A stretch of DNA of 64,000 bases from Williamsoniiplasma somnilux (GTDB taxonomy: Bacteria > Bacillota_I > Bacilli_A > Mycoplasmatales > Mycoplasmataceae). The stretch's first letter is position 1. Each line of letters starts with the position of its first letter. The DNA lies in the NCBI RefSeq assembly GCF_002804005.1, contig NZ_CP024965.1, positions 372,001 to 436,000 on the forward strand, read 5' to 3'. The position numbers and the translations under genes were made by a program. Positions 10,818 to 19,514 of the stretch are shown here, piece after piece. The notes under the pieces are model-generated. The model searched no databases, was not told where the DNA came from, and worked only from the letters and a program-made list of their open reading frames with translations.

Positions 10818-11603
10818 ATGATTGTTGTTAAAAAAAATATGAACCAAATTAAAAACCTTATTAAATCTGGAGATTCAGTTGTAACAATCGGTTTTTTTGA
10901 TGGATTTCACAAATATCATAATGATATTTTACAAACTACTCAAGAATTAGCACAAAGCAAGAACATGACTTCAATTGTTATTAGTTTTAGTCATAAAATT
11001 AGTTCATTTTTGAAAAAGCAAAACGATGCGCTCATCGCAAGTGAAGCTAAGCAAAATTATTTAGAGACTAATTTTAAGCTTGACTATTATATTGAATTAG
11101 AAGTTGATGAACAATTAATTGAAACATCACCAAAAGATTTTTTAAAATGATTAAAAGAAGACCTTAAAACCATTGCTTTAGTTGAAGGTGAAGATTTTTG
11201 TTTTGGCGCTCAAGGAGTCGGAACTATTAAAGATTTAGAATTAGAATTTGATCCACAAAATGTAATTATTAAAAAACGTGTCAAATCTCACTCAAGCTCA
11301 AAAATAAGATCTTATATTGCAAAAGGAAAAGTTCACAAAGCTAATAAAATGTTAGGAATTCCTTTTAGTCTTTATGTCAAAAAAACTAATTCTCAAGATC
11401 AACAATTTGCAATAAATTTTCCAAATAGCAAAGTTAAAGATGGTTATTATAATGTTTTTCTAAATAATGAAGTTCCTGGTAAAATTTTTATTGCAAATAA
11501 CCAAGTTTCAGTACTTGATTTAAATAAAATGAATGATTTAGCCGTTGAAAAGATTTTTTTGAAAAAATATTTAGGAATTAAAAACAAAACAAAACAAAAA
11601 TAG
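10818..11603 (+). CDS. ribF: Bifunctional riboflavin kinase/FAD synthetase
   Basis: A 261-aa protein, short for RibF (usually ~300-315 aa). The nucleotidyltransferase part shows GFFDGFHKYH (family GxFDGxHxGH), EGEDFCFGAQGVGT and SSSKIRSYIAKGKVHKANKMLG. The C-terminal riboflavin kinase domain is reduced: the usual G-x-A-x-N-x-G-x-x-P-T phosphate-binding segment is not evident, though PGKIFIANNQ and a final helix can be aligned loosely. It may therefore be mainly an FAD synthetase; this is inference. One UGA (11148) is read as Trp. The last codons form the left arm of a terminator hairpin. Confidence 0.85.
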
Positions 11604-11630
11604 GGTGACCTATTTTTGTTTTGTTTTATA
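11586..11630 (+). terminator. Terminator of the rimP-ribF operon, overlapping the ribF stop
   Basis: A perfect 19-bp inverted repeat (11586-11604 and 11609-11627, loop GTGA) includes the end of the ribF reading frame and its TAG. The right arm is T-rich, and the hairpin likely works in both directions. Its right arm also lies inside the candidate promoter of the next gene. Confidence 0.8.
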
Positions 11631-11632
11631 AT
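11605..11632 (+). promoter_or_regulatory. Candidate promoter of the SDR gene nested in the terminator
   Basis: A perfect TATAAT (11627-11632) is preceded at 16 bases by GTGACC, a weak -35 match lying in the loop and base of the ribF terminator hairpin. Transcription would start near 11639, just before the GGAGG ribosome site of the SDR gene. Confidence 0.5.
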
Positions 11633-11652
11633 CTTTATATTATGGAGGTAAT

Positions 11653-12375
11653 ATGAAAAAACCATTAGTAGCAATCACCGGAGCATCATCAGGAATTGGC
11701 AAAGCTTTAGCTTTAGAATTTGGCCAAAAGGGTTATCCTGTTTTGTTGATGGCAAGAAGAAAAGAATTATTAGATGAATTAGAAATAGCTAATAAAGTAA
11801 CTGCTAAAGTCGATGTCACTAATCTTGAAGACATTCAAAAAGCAGTTGAAGATGCTGAAGCACTTTATGGACCAGTTGACTTAATGATTAATAATGCAGG
11901 GATTATGCCTTTAGAAACATTTTTAAACCAGTCAATGAAAGATAAGTATGATACTTTAGATGTCAACATTAAAGGTGTTGTTAACGGAATGCAAGTTGTT
12001 TTATCAGGAATGGTTGAAAGAAAACACGGCACAATTATGAATATTTCTTCAGTGGCAGGAAGATATACTTCAGCTGAACATTCACTTTATAATGGTGCTA
12101 AATTTGCGGTTAATGCTATTACAGAGCAAACAAGAAAAGAAGTTGCTAAAGATAATGTGCGTTTAATCTTAATTGAACCAGGAATTGTAGATACTAATTT
12201 ATTATCTACAACTGTTAATGATCAAATTCTTCAAGAATATCAAAAACGTAAAACTGCTATGGACAATGGTTTAACAGCTCAAGAAGTTGCTCAAGTCATT
12301 TTACACACTTATGAATTACCACAACATGTTAACTTAAAAGAAATTATGTTAACCCATACTAAACAAGCGATTTAA
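11653..12375 (+). CDS. Short-chain dehydrogenase/reductase
   Basis: A 240-aa classical SDR. It shows the nucleotide-binding TGASSGIGKA near the N-terminus, NNAG in the middle, the catalytic Ser in NISSVAG, and YNGAK with the catalytic Tyr and Lys. ARRKE after strand 2 resembles NADP-preferring SDRs. This subgroup is usually annotated as an NADP-dependent 3-hydroxy acid (serine-type) or alcohol dehydrogenase; the substrate cannot be set. It has its own promoter and a GGAGG site, and no operon partner. Confidence 0.88.
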   Translation: MKKPLVAITGASSGIGKALALEFGQKGYPVLLMARRKELLDELEIANKVTAKVDVTNLEDIQKAVEDAEALYGPVDLMINNAGIMPLETFLNQSMKDKYDTLDVNIKGVVNGMQVVLSGMVERKHGTIMNISSVAGRYTSAEHSLYNGAKFAVNAITEQTRKEVAKDNVRLILIEPGIVDTNLLSTTVNDQILQEYQKRKTAMDNGLTAQEVAQVILHTYELPQHVNLKEIMLTHTKQAI

Positions 12376-12511
12376 TTTATTAACAAAAACAAGCATATAA
12401 CATTAGAATATGATATTATTTTATAGGTGATTGTTTACCAAAGTTTTGATTCTTTCCCAGATTTATTACTTTGATAAGACACTAGCAAATCAAAAACAAA
12501 GGGAGAAAAAC

Positions 12512-12778
12512 ATGGTTTCAAAAGAACAAAAATTAGAATTAATTAAACAATTCGGTGGAGCTGAAAGCAATACTGGATTATCAGAAGTGCAAATTGCAAT
12601 TTTGACAGCAGATATTAAAAACATGACAGAACATTTACAAATTCATAAAAAAGATGTTCCAACACGTAGAACTTTATTAAAAAAAGTTGCTCAACGTCGT
12701 CATTTATTAGATTATTTAGCTAAAAAAGACGTTAATCGTTACAAAGCAATCATCGAAAAATTAGGAATTAGAAAATAA
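12512..12778 (+). CDS. rpsO: Small ribosomal subunit protein uS15
   Basis: An 88-aa primary 16S rRNA-binding protein. [46 protein letters not shown] and [12 protein letters not shown] are diagnostic. The open frame extends 27 codons upstream, but ATG 12512 is the start because it gives the family N-terminus and has GGGAG 5 bases ahead. The ~136-bp stretch before it may hold a leader; S15 represses its own mRNA in several bacteria, but no recognisable structure was assigned here. Confidence 0.97.
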   Translation: MVSKEQKLELIKQFGGAESNTGLSEVQIAILTADIKNMTEHLQIHKKDVPTRRTLLKKVAQRRHLLDYLAKKDVNRYKAIIEKLGIRK

Positions 12779-12791
12779 TTTTCTTAAAAAC

Positions 12792-12821
12792 TTGACACTC
12801 TTCAACAATCTATTGTATTAT
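12792..12821 (+). promoter_or_regulatory. Promoter of tRNA-Gly
   Basis: A perfect TTGACA and TATTAT lie 18 bases apart, ending 17 bases before the mature tRNA. An inverted repeat (ACACTCTT 12795-12802, AAGAGTGT 12824-12831) spans the promoter. Confidence 0.75.
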
Positions 12822-12838
12822 TTAAGAGTGTTAAACAT

Positions 12839-12912
12839 GCAGGTGTAGTTTAATGGTAGAACTTCAGCCTTCCAAGCTGACTGTGAGGGTTCGATTCCCT
12901 TCACCTGCTCCA
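12839..12912 (+). tRNA. tRNA-Gly (anticodon UCC)
   Basis: A 74-nt cloverleaf. Acceptor GCAGGTG pairs with CACCTGC, the D-arm has TAATGGTAGA, the anticodon loop CTTCCAA gives anticodon UCC, the T-arm contains GGTTCGATTCC, and CCA is encoded. It has its own promoter and terminator. Confidence 0.96.
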
Positions 12913-12924
12913 TTGTAAACAAAC

Positions 12925-12947
12925 AAAGAACCGCAAGGTTCTTTTTT
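12925..12947 (+). terminator. Terminator after tRNA-Gly
   Basis: AAAGAACC-GCAA-GGTTCTTT followed by a T run, 12 bases after the tRNA. Confidence 0.88.
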
Positions 12948-12999
12948 ATTTTTTCATTTAAAATAAGATAAAATTATAAAAGTTAGGAAGTGAATTATT

Positions 13000-13767
13000 G
13001 TGGATAATAACAAAAATAGCAATGATAATTATTGAAACAAAATTCGTGACTTCCGTTTATCAAGAACACCATTTTGAATTGGTTTTGGTGTAACATCTTT
13101 AGCAATCATTGCACCTATTATTGTTGTTTGAATTTTATTAAGTGCAGACTTTGCAAATAAAAGTTTTAATTTTTATGAGCAATTACCAACTCCACAAACT
13201 GGTTATTTAGCATTAATTGTTCTGTTGGGATTTTTGATATGAAGTTTAATGATTGTTTCAATTTTCTTTTTTACTAAATTAATTAAAGCCGATCTTTATA
13301 CATATACAATCGCTTTTTGATTAACAGGAGTAATGTTAATTTTAAACGCTTCTTGAATGCAACAATGAGCAGCTAATGAAAGTATTAAAATTTTTTTAAG
13401 ATTTTTATTTTGTTTGGTGGGTGCTGCTATAGGAAGTATTTTCGGAGTGATTTTAACAACTTTTGCACGTAATTATCGTTTTAAAATTGAAGAAGAAGAT
13501 TACGAAATATTAAAAGCATATCGTAATGGTCAAGAAGTTCCAAATCGTAAGATGTTAAGATTTAAAAAAGCAGAAGAAGATGCTGCCAAAAGGGAAAAAA
13601 ACCTTCAAGATCTTGAAGACTTTAAAGCGACTTTAGATCAAAAATTATTAGAAAATTATGACAATTTAGAAATTAAACAAAAAGAAAAGAAAGATAAACT
13701 AAAAGCCAAACTTGATGCTAAAGAAAAAAAACAAAGAGATAAACACAATAAAAATAAACATAATTAA
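13000..13767 (+). CDS. Membrane protein with charged cytoplasmic coiled-coil tail, unknown function
   Basis: A 255-aa protein with many UGA=Trp codons. Four hydrophobic helices span roughly residues 25-160 (LAIIAPIIVVWILL; YLALIVLLGFLIWSLMIVSIFFF; ITFWLTGVMLIL; FLFCLVGAAIGSIFGVILTTF). A Lys/Glu-rich, probably coiled-coil tail of about 90 residues follows. The GTG at 13000 is chosen because AGGAAG lies ~9 bases upstream and no ATG precedes the first helix; upstream stops rule out a longer gene. I do not recognise the family. It sits alone between tRNA-Gly and the PTS region. Confidence 0.75.
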
Positions 13768-13845
13768 TTTTTTAAGTTTTATAAAATTTTGTTATTAAAA
13801 AAATATTGTTTTAAGCTGTTCCTTTTTCAAACTTTAATGCTAAAA

Positions 13846-13873
13846 ATTTATTTCCATGTAAGTGGAAATAAAT
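13846..13873. repeat. Inverted repeat upstream of the first fructose-type PTS gene
   Basis: ATTTATTTCCA and TGGAAATAAAT form a perfect 11-bp inverted repeat around the loop TGTAAG. It lies about 80 bp before the PTS start codon and has no poly-T tail, so an operator or RNA element is likelier than a terminator. Confidence 0.6.
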
Positions 13874-13878
13874 ATTCA

Positions 13879-13924
13879 AAAAATATTCATAAAATGTAAT
13901 TTTTACAATTTTATGAATATTTTT
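13879..13924. repeat. Long AT-rich inverted repeat just upstream of the PTS gene
   Basis: A perfect 17-bp inverted repeat (13879-13895 and 13908-13924) with a 12-base loop; the right arm ends in five T. It lies 30 bp before the PTS start. It may terminate upstream transcription, attenuate the PTS gene or bind a regulator. Confidence 0.65.
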
Positions 13925-13953
13925 ATTATTTAATAAAACAAGGAGGATAAAAT

Positions 13954-16038
13954 ATGAACAATAAAATCCTAAAAAAAGATTGTATTTTTTTAGATGTTGA
14001 TGTTAAATCTCGAGACGAGGCTTTTTCTTTTATAGCTGACCAGGCTTTAAATATGAAATTAATAACTAACAAAGAAGCTTTAATCAAAGGATTTAAAAAT
14101 CGTGAACTTGAAGGCACAACGGGTTTTGAAGATGGATTTGCTATTCCGCACGCAAAAATTAAAGAAGCAACAAAACCGGCTTGTTTAATTATAAAACTTA
14201 AAAAAGCTATTGATTGAAATTCAATGGATAAAAAACCAACTCAATATTTATTTGCTTTAATAATTCCGGAGGGCAAAGCTGACGAACATATGTCAATGCT
14301 AAGCGATATTGCAACTAAGCTAATGTTTTCAGATTTTAAAAATGCAATAATTAATGCTAAAACTCATTTAGAGATTATTAAAGCTTTTGATCTTGAAGGG
14401 GAAAAATTAAAACCATTAAAAAATAACGAAAAAGTTATAAAAGTTGTTGGAATTTCAGCATGTCCAACAGGAGTTGCTCACACTTATATGGCAAGAACGG
14501 CATTATTAAAAGCCGGGGAGAATCTTGGATGAAGTGTCAAAATAGAAACTCAAGGACAAAAAGGACAAGAATTTAAATTAACTGATAAAGAAATTGAAGA
14601 AGCAGATGTTGTTTTTTTAGCAATTGATATCACAATTGATAAGACAAGATTTATTGGTAAAAAAGTTTATCAAGTAAGTACTAAAAAAACGTTGAGATAT
14701 GCAGAAGAAGAATTAAAAAAATCTTTAGAGGAAGCTCATATTTATTCATCAAATAATAGTAAAAATGATTTTAAAACTGAAACAACAAAAAAACAAAAAC
14801 AAAGTTGAGTTCAGCACTTAATGTCAGGTATCTCATACATGATTCCATTTATTGTGTTTGCTGGATTAACATCAGCAATTATTGCTGGAGCTGCAAATGC
14901 TGCTGGAGTTAATTTAAGTAATAAAGCATCTTTACAAGGATTTTGAATATTCGCATGACATTTAAATGAATTTGCTAATATTGGATTTTCGGTAATGTTT
15001 GCTATTTCTGGTGCATATATTGCTAATTCAATCGCCGGCAGAGCAGCAATTGCCCCAGCATTTATATTGGTCATGATTGGAAACAATCCGCATTTAGTAT
15101 GACAAGGATATTTCCAAAATGTAATGGTTCAACAAATGGGCCCAAATGGTGAATGAATAAATGGTTCAATTAACGATGTTATGCAACCATTAAATATATT
15201 TGGTGCTGTTATATTCGGTTTAAGTGTTGGTTACACAATTAAATGAATTAATACAAAATGAAAAATTAATCAGTATATTCAACCTATTATGCCAATCATT
15301 ATTATTCCTGTGTTCTTAACACTAATTTTTGCAATATTGTACATGTTTACATTTGGCCCAATTATTGGAATTGCAATCGGATACTTATACACCGGAATTC
15401 TGTCAATAGAAAAATCTGGAGTTGGAATGATTTTAGTTGGTTTAATTCTAGGTTTATTATCGGGAGTTGATATGGGTGGTCCCATTAACAAAATTGCGTC
15501 ATTTGGAGCGACAGCAATGATTCCGATTGACGGAGGATTAGCAATGGGATGTTCAGCTGCAGCATTTGCAGTCGCGCCACTTGGAGCAGGATTAGCAACA
15601 ATGGTGTTTGGCAAAACCTTTAAAAACGATAAAGAAATGGGTATTAATGCTACAATTCTTGGATTTATGGGGGTGTCAGAAAGCGCCATACCATTCGCGA
15701 TTAAATACAAATGAGCTGCCATAATTCCAAATATTATTTGTTCAGGGATTGCTGGTTTATTAGCTGGTGCATTCATGGTTCAAGGACACGTTGGAGCATG
15801 AGGTGGTCCTATTATTGCGGTCTTTGCCGGAGTTACTGACAGTTCTGGTAATTTCATAGGAATTTTATGATATTTAATAGCTATTAGTGCCGGAACCTTT
15901 GTACATATTATTTTATTTAGAATTTTAGTTGAAGTGCAAGTTAAAGGAACCAAAGGAACTAGTTTAAAATCAATTTTCAAAAAAACTAAAAAAATAGAAA
16001 AAGAAAAAACAACAAAAAAATTTGTTGAAAAACTTTAA
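13954..16038 (+). CDS. fruA: PTS fructose-family permease EIIABC
   Basis: A 694-aa fused permease, open with many UGA=Trp codons. The IIA domain comes first (His66 in GFEDGFAIPHAK). The fructose-type IIB domain has Cys170 in GISACPTGVAHTYMA. The IIC domain begins near HLMSGISYMIPFIVFAG and contains GLLSGVDMGGPINK. It imports and phosphorylates a hexose, probably fructose or a related sugar. No fruK 1-phosphofructokinase lies beside it, so fructose is not certain; mannose-type or mannosylglycerate-type substrates share this architecture. A strong AAGGAGG site precedes the ATG, as do two unusual inverted repeats. A paralogue lies 1 kb downstream. Confidence 0.87.
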
Positions 16039-16108
16039 TTAACAATCATAAGATTTTATTAATGTTTGCTTTTTAATTATTTAAAAACTAAACAATTTAT
16101 TTCTATGG

Positions 16109-16159
16109 AAAATTTTCTGTAAATATTATTCTAATCAGATAATATTTACAGAAAATTTT
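16109..16159. repeat. 21-bp perfect palindrome overlapping the rpiR promoter
   Basis: Arms 16109-16129 and 16139-16159 are perfectly complementary around a 9-base loop. The right arm ends at the first base of the -35 box of the downstream regulator gene. It could serve as the operator of the RpiR regulator, as the terminator of the upstream PTS gene, or both. Confidence 0.75.
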
Positions 16160-16187
16160 TGTTTTATTAAAATAAAAAAAATATAAT
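16159..16187 (+). promoter_or_regulatory. Promoter of the rpiR-family gene, probably leaderless transcript
   Basis: TTGTTT and TATAAT are 17 bases apart. The -10 box ends only 6 bases before the ATG at 16194, so transcription should begin at or next to the start codon, and no Shine-Dalgarno sequence is present. Confidence 0.65.
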
Positions 16188-16193
16188 AAAAAT

Positions 16194-16958
16194 ATGGACA
16201 TAATAAAAAAAATAAAAGATATAGTTATTAACACGAATAATTCTGTAAATATTTCTATTGCAAATTATATTTTAAACAAAGGCGAAAATATATTAAATCA
16301 AAATATCAAATATGTAGCAAATAAATGTAATGTCTCTACGGCTTCGGTTGTTCGCTTTTGTAAAATTTTAAACCTAGAAGGATTTAATGAATTAAAATAT
16401 TATTTAAAAAATCAAAATAAACCAATAAAAGAATATAAAAGAGTTGACTTAAAATCTACTAATGATTTTTTGGTTGCATATAAGCAAATAAAAAAAGAAT
16501 CTTTTCATTCAATAATTGAATTGTCTTCAGAGTTATTTTCTCTAAAAAATAAAATTAAAGAATCTCGAAATATTTACATTTTTTGTCTTAATGTTGCATA
16601 TAATGCATCAAAAAGTTTTGTTCAAAGAATGAGATCTTTTGATTCAAATATTTTTTTGGAATCAGATCCTTCTTCTATAGAATGGTATATAGACTTACTA
16701 CAACCAAATGATTTGGTTATTTTTGTTACGTTATCTGGCGAAAACGCAATGTTACTAAAATATTCAAAATTTATTAACAATAAAGCGCAAACTATATTAA
16801 TTTCTGGCAATGATAGTCCGATTAAAAAATTTGTAAATAAATCAATAATTTTTAATAATAAAGAAAGTGAACTTTGGGATGTTTATTCCCTTAGAAGTCA
16901 AAGTTTGCAACATATATGAGATTTCGTTTATTATAATTTTTATTCAGAAAATGTTTAA
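16194..16958 (+). CDS. RpiR/MurR-family transcriptional regulator
   Basis: A 254-aa protein. The N-terminal HTH_6 domain shows SIANYILNKGENILNQNIKYVANKCNVSTASVVRFCKILNLEGFNELKYYLK. A SIS sugar-phosphate-binding domain follows (IYIFCLNVAYNASKSFVQRM and DLVIFVTLSGENAMLLKYSK, with the Ser/Gly-rich binding loop). UGA at 16917 is read as Trp. Regulators of this family sense phosphosugars made by linked PTS systems. The gene lies between two fructose-family PTS genes and probably controls one or both, and itself through the adjacent palindrome (inference). Confidence 0.9.
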
Positions 16959-17054
16959 TGAAACTTATTACATTTTTTGTAAGCAATTTCAAAAATTATT
17001 TTTAACACCATTTGTTGTTTCAATAATTATTAAATTAATTTGGAGGCAATGAAA

Positions 17055-19112
17055 ATGAATAAACTAAACGCAAAACAAATCATCAATTCAAATTTAATTA
17101 TTTTAGATTCTAATGCAAAAAACAAAGAAGAAGCTTTCGAAGAAGTTTCAAGTTTAGCTTTTAAAAATAAAATTATTAATAATGAAAAAGATATGTATGA
17201 TGGTCTTGTCGCAAGAGAAAAAGAAACCTCAACAGGACTTGAAGATGGTTTCGCTATTCCCCATTCAAGGTCTAAAAAGATAAAAAAAGCTGCAGTTTTT
17301 TTTGTTAAATTCAAGAAATCAATAAAATGAGAAACCTTTGATAATAAACCTGTTAAAGTTGCAATTTTTTTGGCAATTCCTGAAAATGAATCTGTTAATT
17401 TGCATATTAGTGTTTTGAGTGAAATTGCTCAAAAATTACTTAATAAAAATACAAGAGATTTTTTAAAGAAAGAAAATGATAAAAATAAAATAATTAACAA
17501 ATTATTTGAAAATGAACAAAAAAATGAAAAAGAAGAAAATTACAAAGGTTATGTTATAGGAATTACAGCATGTCCTGCCGGAGTTGCTCATACATACATG
17601 TCAGCTAAGGCAATTGAAGATTTTGCTAAGGCCAGAAACTACAAAGTTAAAATTGAAAAACAAGGTGCTAACGGTATTGAAGATGAGTTAACAAACGAAG
17701 ATATAAGAAATGCAAATTTTATGATTTTAGCTGTTGATGTGAATCCTGCAAAAATGGATAGATTTAACACAGTTCCTCAATTAAGAGTTCCTGTTGCTGA
17801 GCCATTGCGAAATATGGAAGATATTTGAAACAAAGCGTTAACTAAGTTCAGAGATGTAAAAGATCAAATTTTAAATACAGAAGTTTCAAAATTTGAAGCT
17901 AATAAAATAAATGGAAGTTTTTTAACAAGATTTAAAACTAAAACTAAGGCAGGGTCTTCAACATTAAAAAATGCAATTTTAACAGGTATTTCTTATACCG
18001 TTCCGGTTATTGTTGCGGGTACTGTTATTGTTGCTTTAGTTACCATCATCCAACAGATAGCAGGAGCTGAAAATATTAAAATTCACGCTAATTGATTAAA
18101 CACTTTAAGTAATACTGCCGGAGGAGCTCTTAGCATCTTATTAGCTCCATTGTTATCAGGCTATATAGCTTATGCTTTAGCGGACAAACCTGGTCTATTC
18201 CCTGGTTTTTTAGGAGGTTTGGCATGTAATGCTGTTAACTATAATAAAATAGTGAATGGTGAAATAATTACTGTTGTAGCAGGCTTGGGGTTTTTAGGAG
18301 GTTTAATTTCAGGAATTATAGTTGGGTACATGATGAAATTTTCGAAAAAATATATTGTTAACAAAAAAATTCAAGGAGTTATAACTTGATTTATATATCC
18401 GGTTTTTGGCTCATTGCTAATTATGTGTTTAATTTTATTTGGTATTGGTAAACCAATTGCCTTATTAGTTAGTTTAATTTATGACGGACTTACAAAACTT
18501 CAAAATTCAAAAGCAGCATTTGTTATGGGTGCAGTTGTTGGTCTAATGTGTGTTTCTGATTTAGGAGGTCCATTTAATAAAGTTGCTTGAGCATTTGCTT
18601 TTGCATCAATGTCTGGGGCTTTATCAGAAACAGGAGAAGTTGTAAAACCCGAATTATTAGTTCCTTATTCTGCATTTTGAGCTGCAGGTATAGGAACGGG
18701 TTGAACAACAACAATTGTTACGATTATCGGAAGAAAACATTGTAATGATGCAGAAAAAGAAGCAGGAAAGATATCTTGATTGCTATCTTCTCTAGGAATT
18801 ACAGAAGGGTCTATACCTTTGGCTTTATCTGATCCTGGTAGAGTACTTCCTTCTTTTATGTTAGGTGGCGCTATTTCCGGTGGATTAACTTCAGCCTTTA
18901 ATTTAGGATCAAATATACCTGGAGGTGGATTTATAACTATGGCTGGAATTTCATTTGCAAATGGAAGTTTTTCGATAGGGATTTCTATATTATTATGATT
19001 CACTTTTGCATTAACAGGAACGTTACTATCTTCGTTAATGTTAATTAGTTTAAAAATGCTTAAATCTAAAAAAACTATTAAAAAAGTTCAAGAAAATACA
19101 AAGGAAATTTAA
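17055..19112 (+). CDS. PTS fructose-family permease EIIABC (second paralogue)
   Basis: A 685-aa permease with the same IIA-IIB-IIC order as the gene at 13954. IIA His70 lies in GLEDGFAIPHSR, IIB Cys173 in GITACPAGVAHTYMSA, and IIC begins near ILTGISYTVPVIVAG and includes VSDLGGPFNK. Start 17055 is preferred over the in-frame ATG at 17049 and TTG at 17040 because TGGAGG lies 8 bases upstream. It is followed within 3 bp by ridA and then by a C-S lyase gene, so its substrate or regulation is probably tied to that chemistry. The sugar is unknown. Confidence 0.87.
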
Positions 19113-19115
19113 AAA

Positions 19116-19496
19116 ATGAAAAATAAAATTATTTTTAGTCCCGAAGCTCCTGCAGCGATAGGTCCATATTCACAAGCTATATTAGATCAAAACAACACAA
19201 TTTATATTTCTGGGCAATTACCCATTGATAATAAAATAGGAAAAATCGTTTCTGATAATATCTCAGACCAAACATTGCAATGTTTAAAAAACTTAGAGTA
19301 TATTTTAAAATCTGCAGGCAAAAATTTAGAAAATGTCATTAAAGTTACTGTTTTATTAACTGATATAAATGAATTTCAAGAAATGAACAAAATTTATGAA
19401 AATTTCTTTAAAGAAGTTAAACCTGCTCGTTCTGCTTATCAAGTTGTTGCTTTACCAAGAGGCGCTAAAATCGAAATAGAACTTGTGGCTCAATAA
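19116..19496 (+). CDS. ridA: RidA-family 2-iminobutanoate/2-iminopropanoate deaminase
   Basis: A 126-aa member of the Rid (YjgF/YER057c/UK114) family. Signature segments are PAAIGPYSQAI near the start, ISGQLPID, NVIKVTVLLTDINEFQEMN, and PARSAYQVVALPRGAKIEIEL containing the substrate-binding Arg. RidA hydrolyses reactive enamine/imine intermediates released by PLP enzymes. It sits 3 bp after the PTS and 18 bp before the PLP lyase that would make such an intermediate. Length is normal. Confidence 0.93.
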   Translation: MKNKIIFSPEAPAAIGPYSQAILDQNNTIYISGQLPIDNKIGKIVSDNISDQTLQCLKNLEYILKSAGKNLENVIKVTVLLTDINEFQEMNKIYENFFKEVKPARSAYQVVALPRGAKIEIELVAQ

Positions 19497-19514
19497 TTAA
19501 GTTTAGGAGAAAAC

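Noticed and set aside
12431..12511. A 27-codon N-terminal extension of uS15
   Set aside because: The ATG at 12512 gives the conserved N-terminus and has its own GGGAG ribosome site; the upstream codons resemble no S15.
13846..16159. The PTS-region inverted repeats as a CRISPR or repeat family
   Set aside because: The three palindromes differ in sequence and spacing, and there are no repeated spacers.
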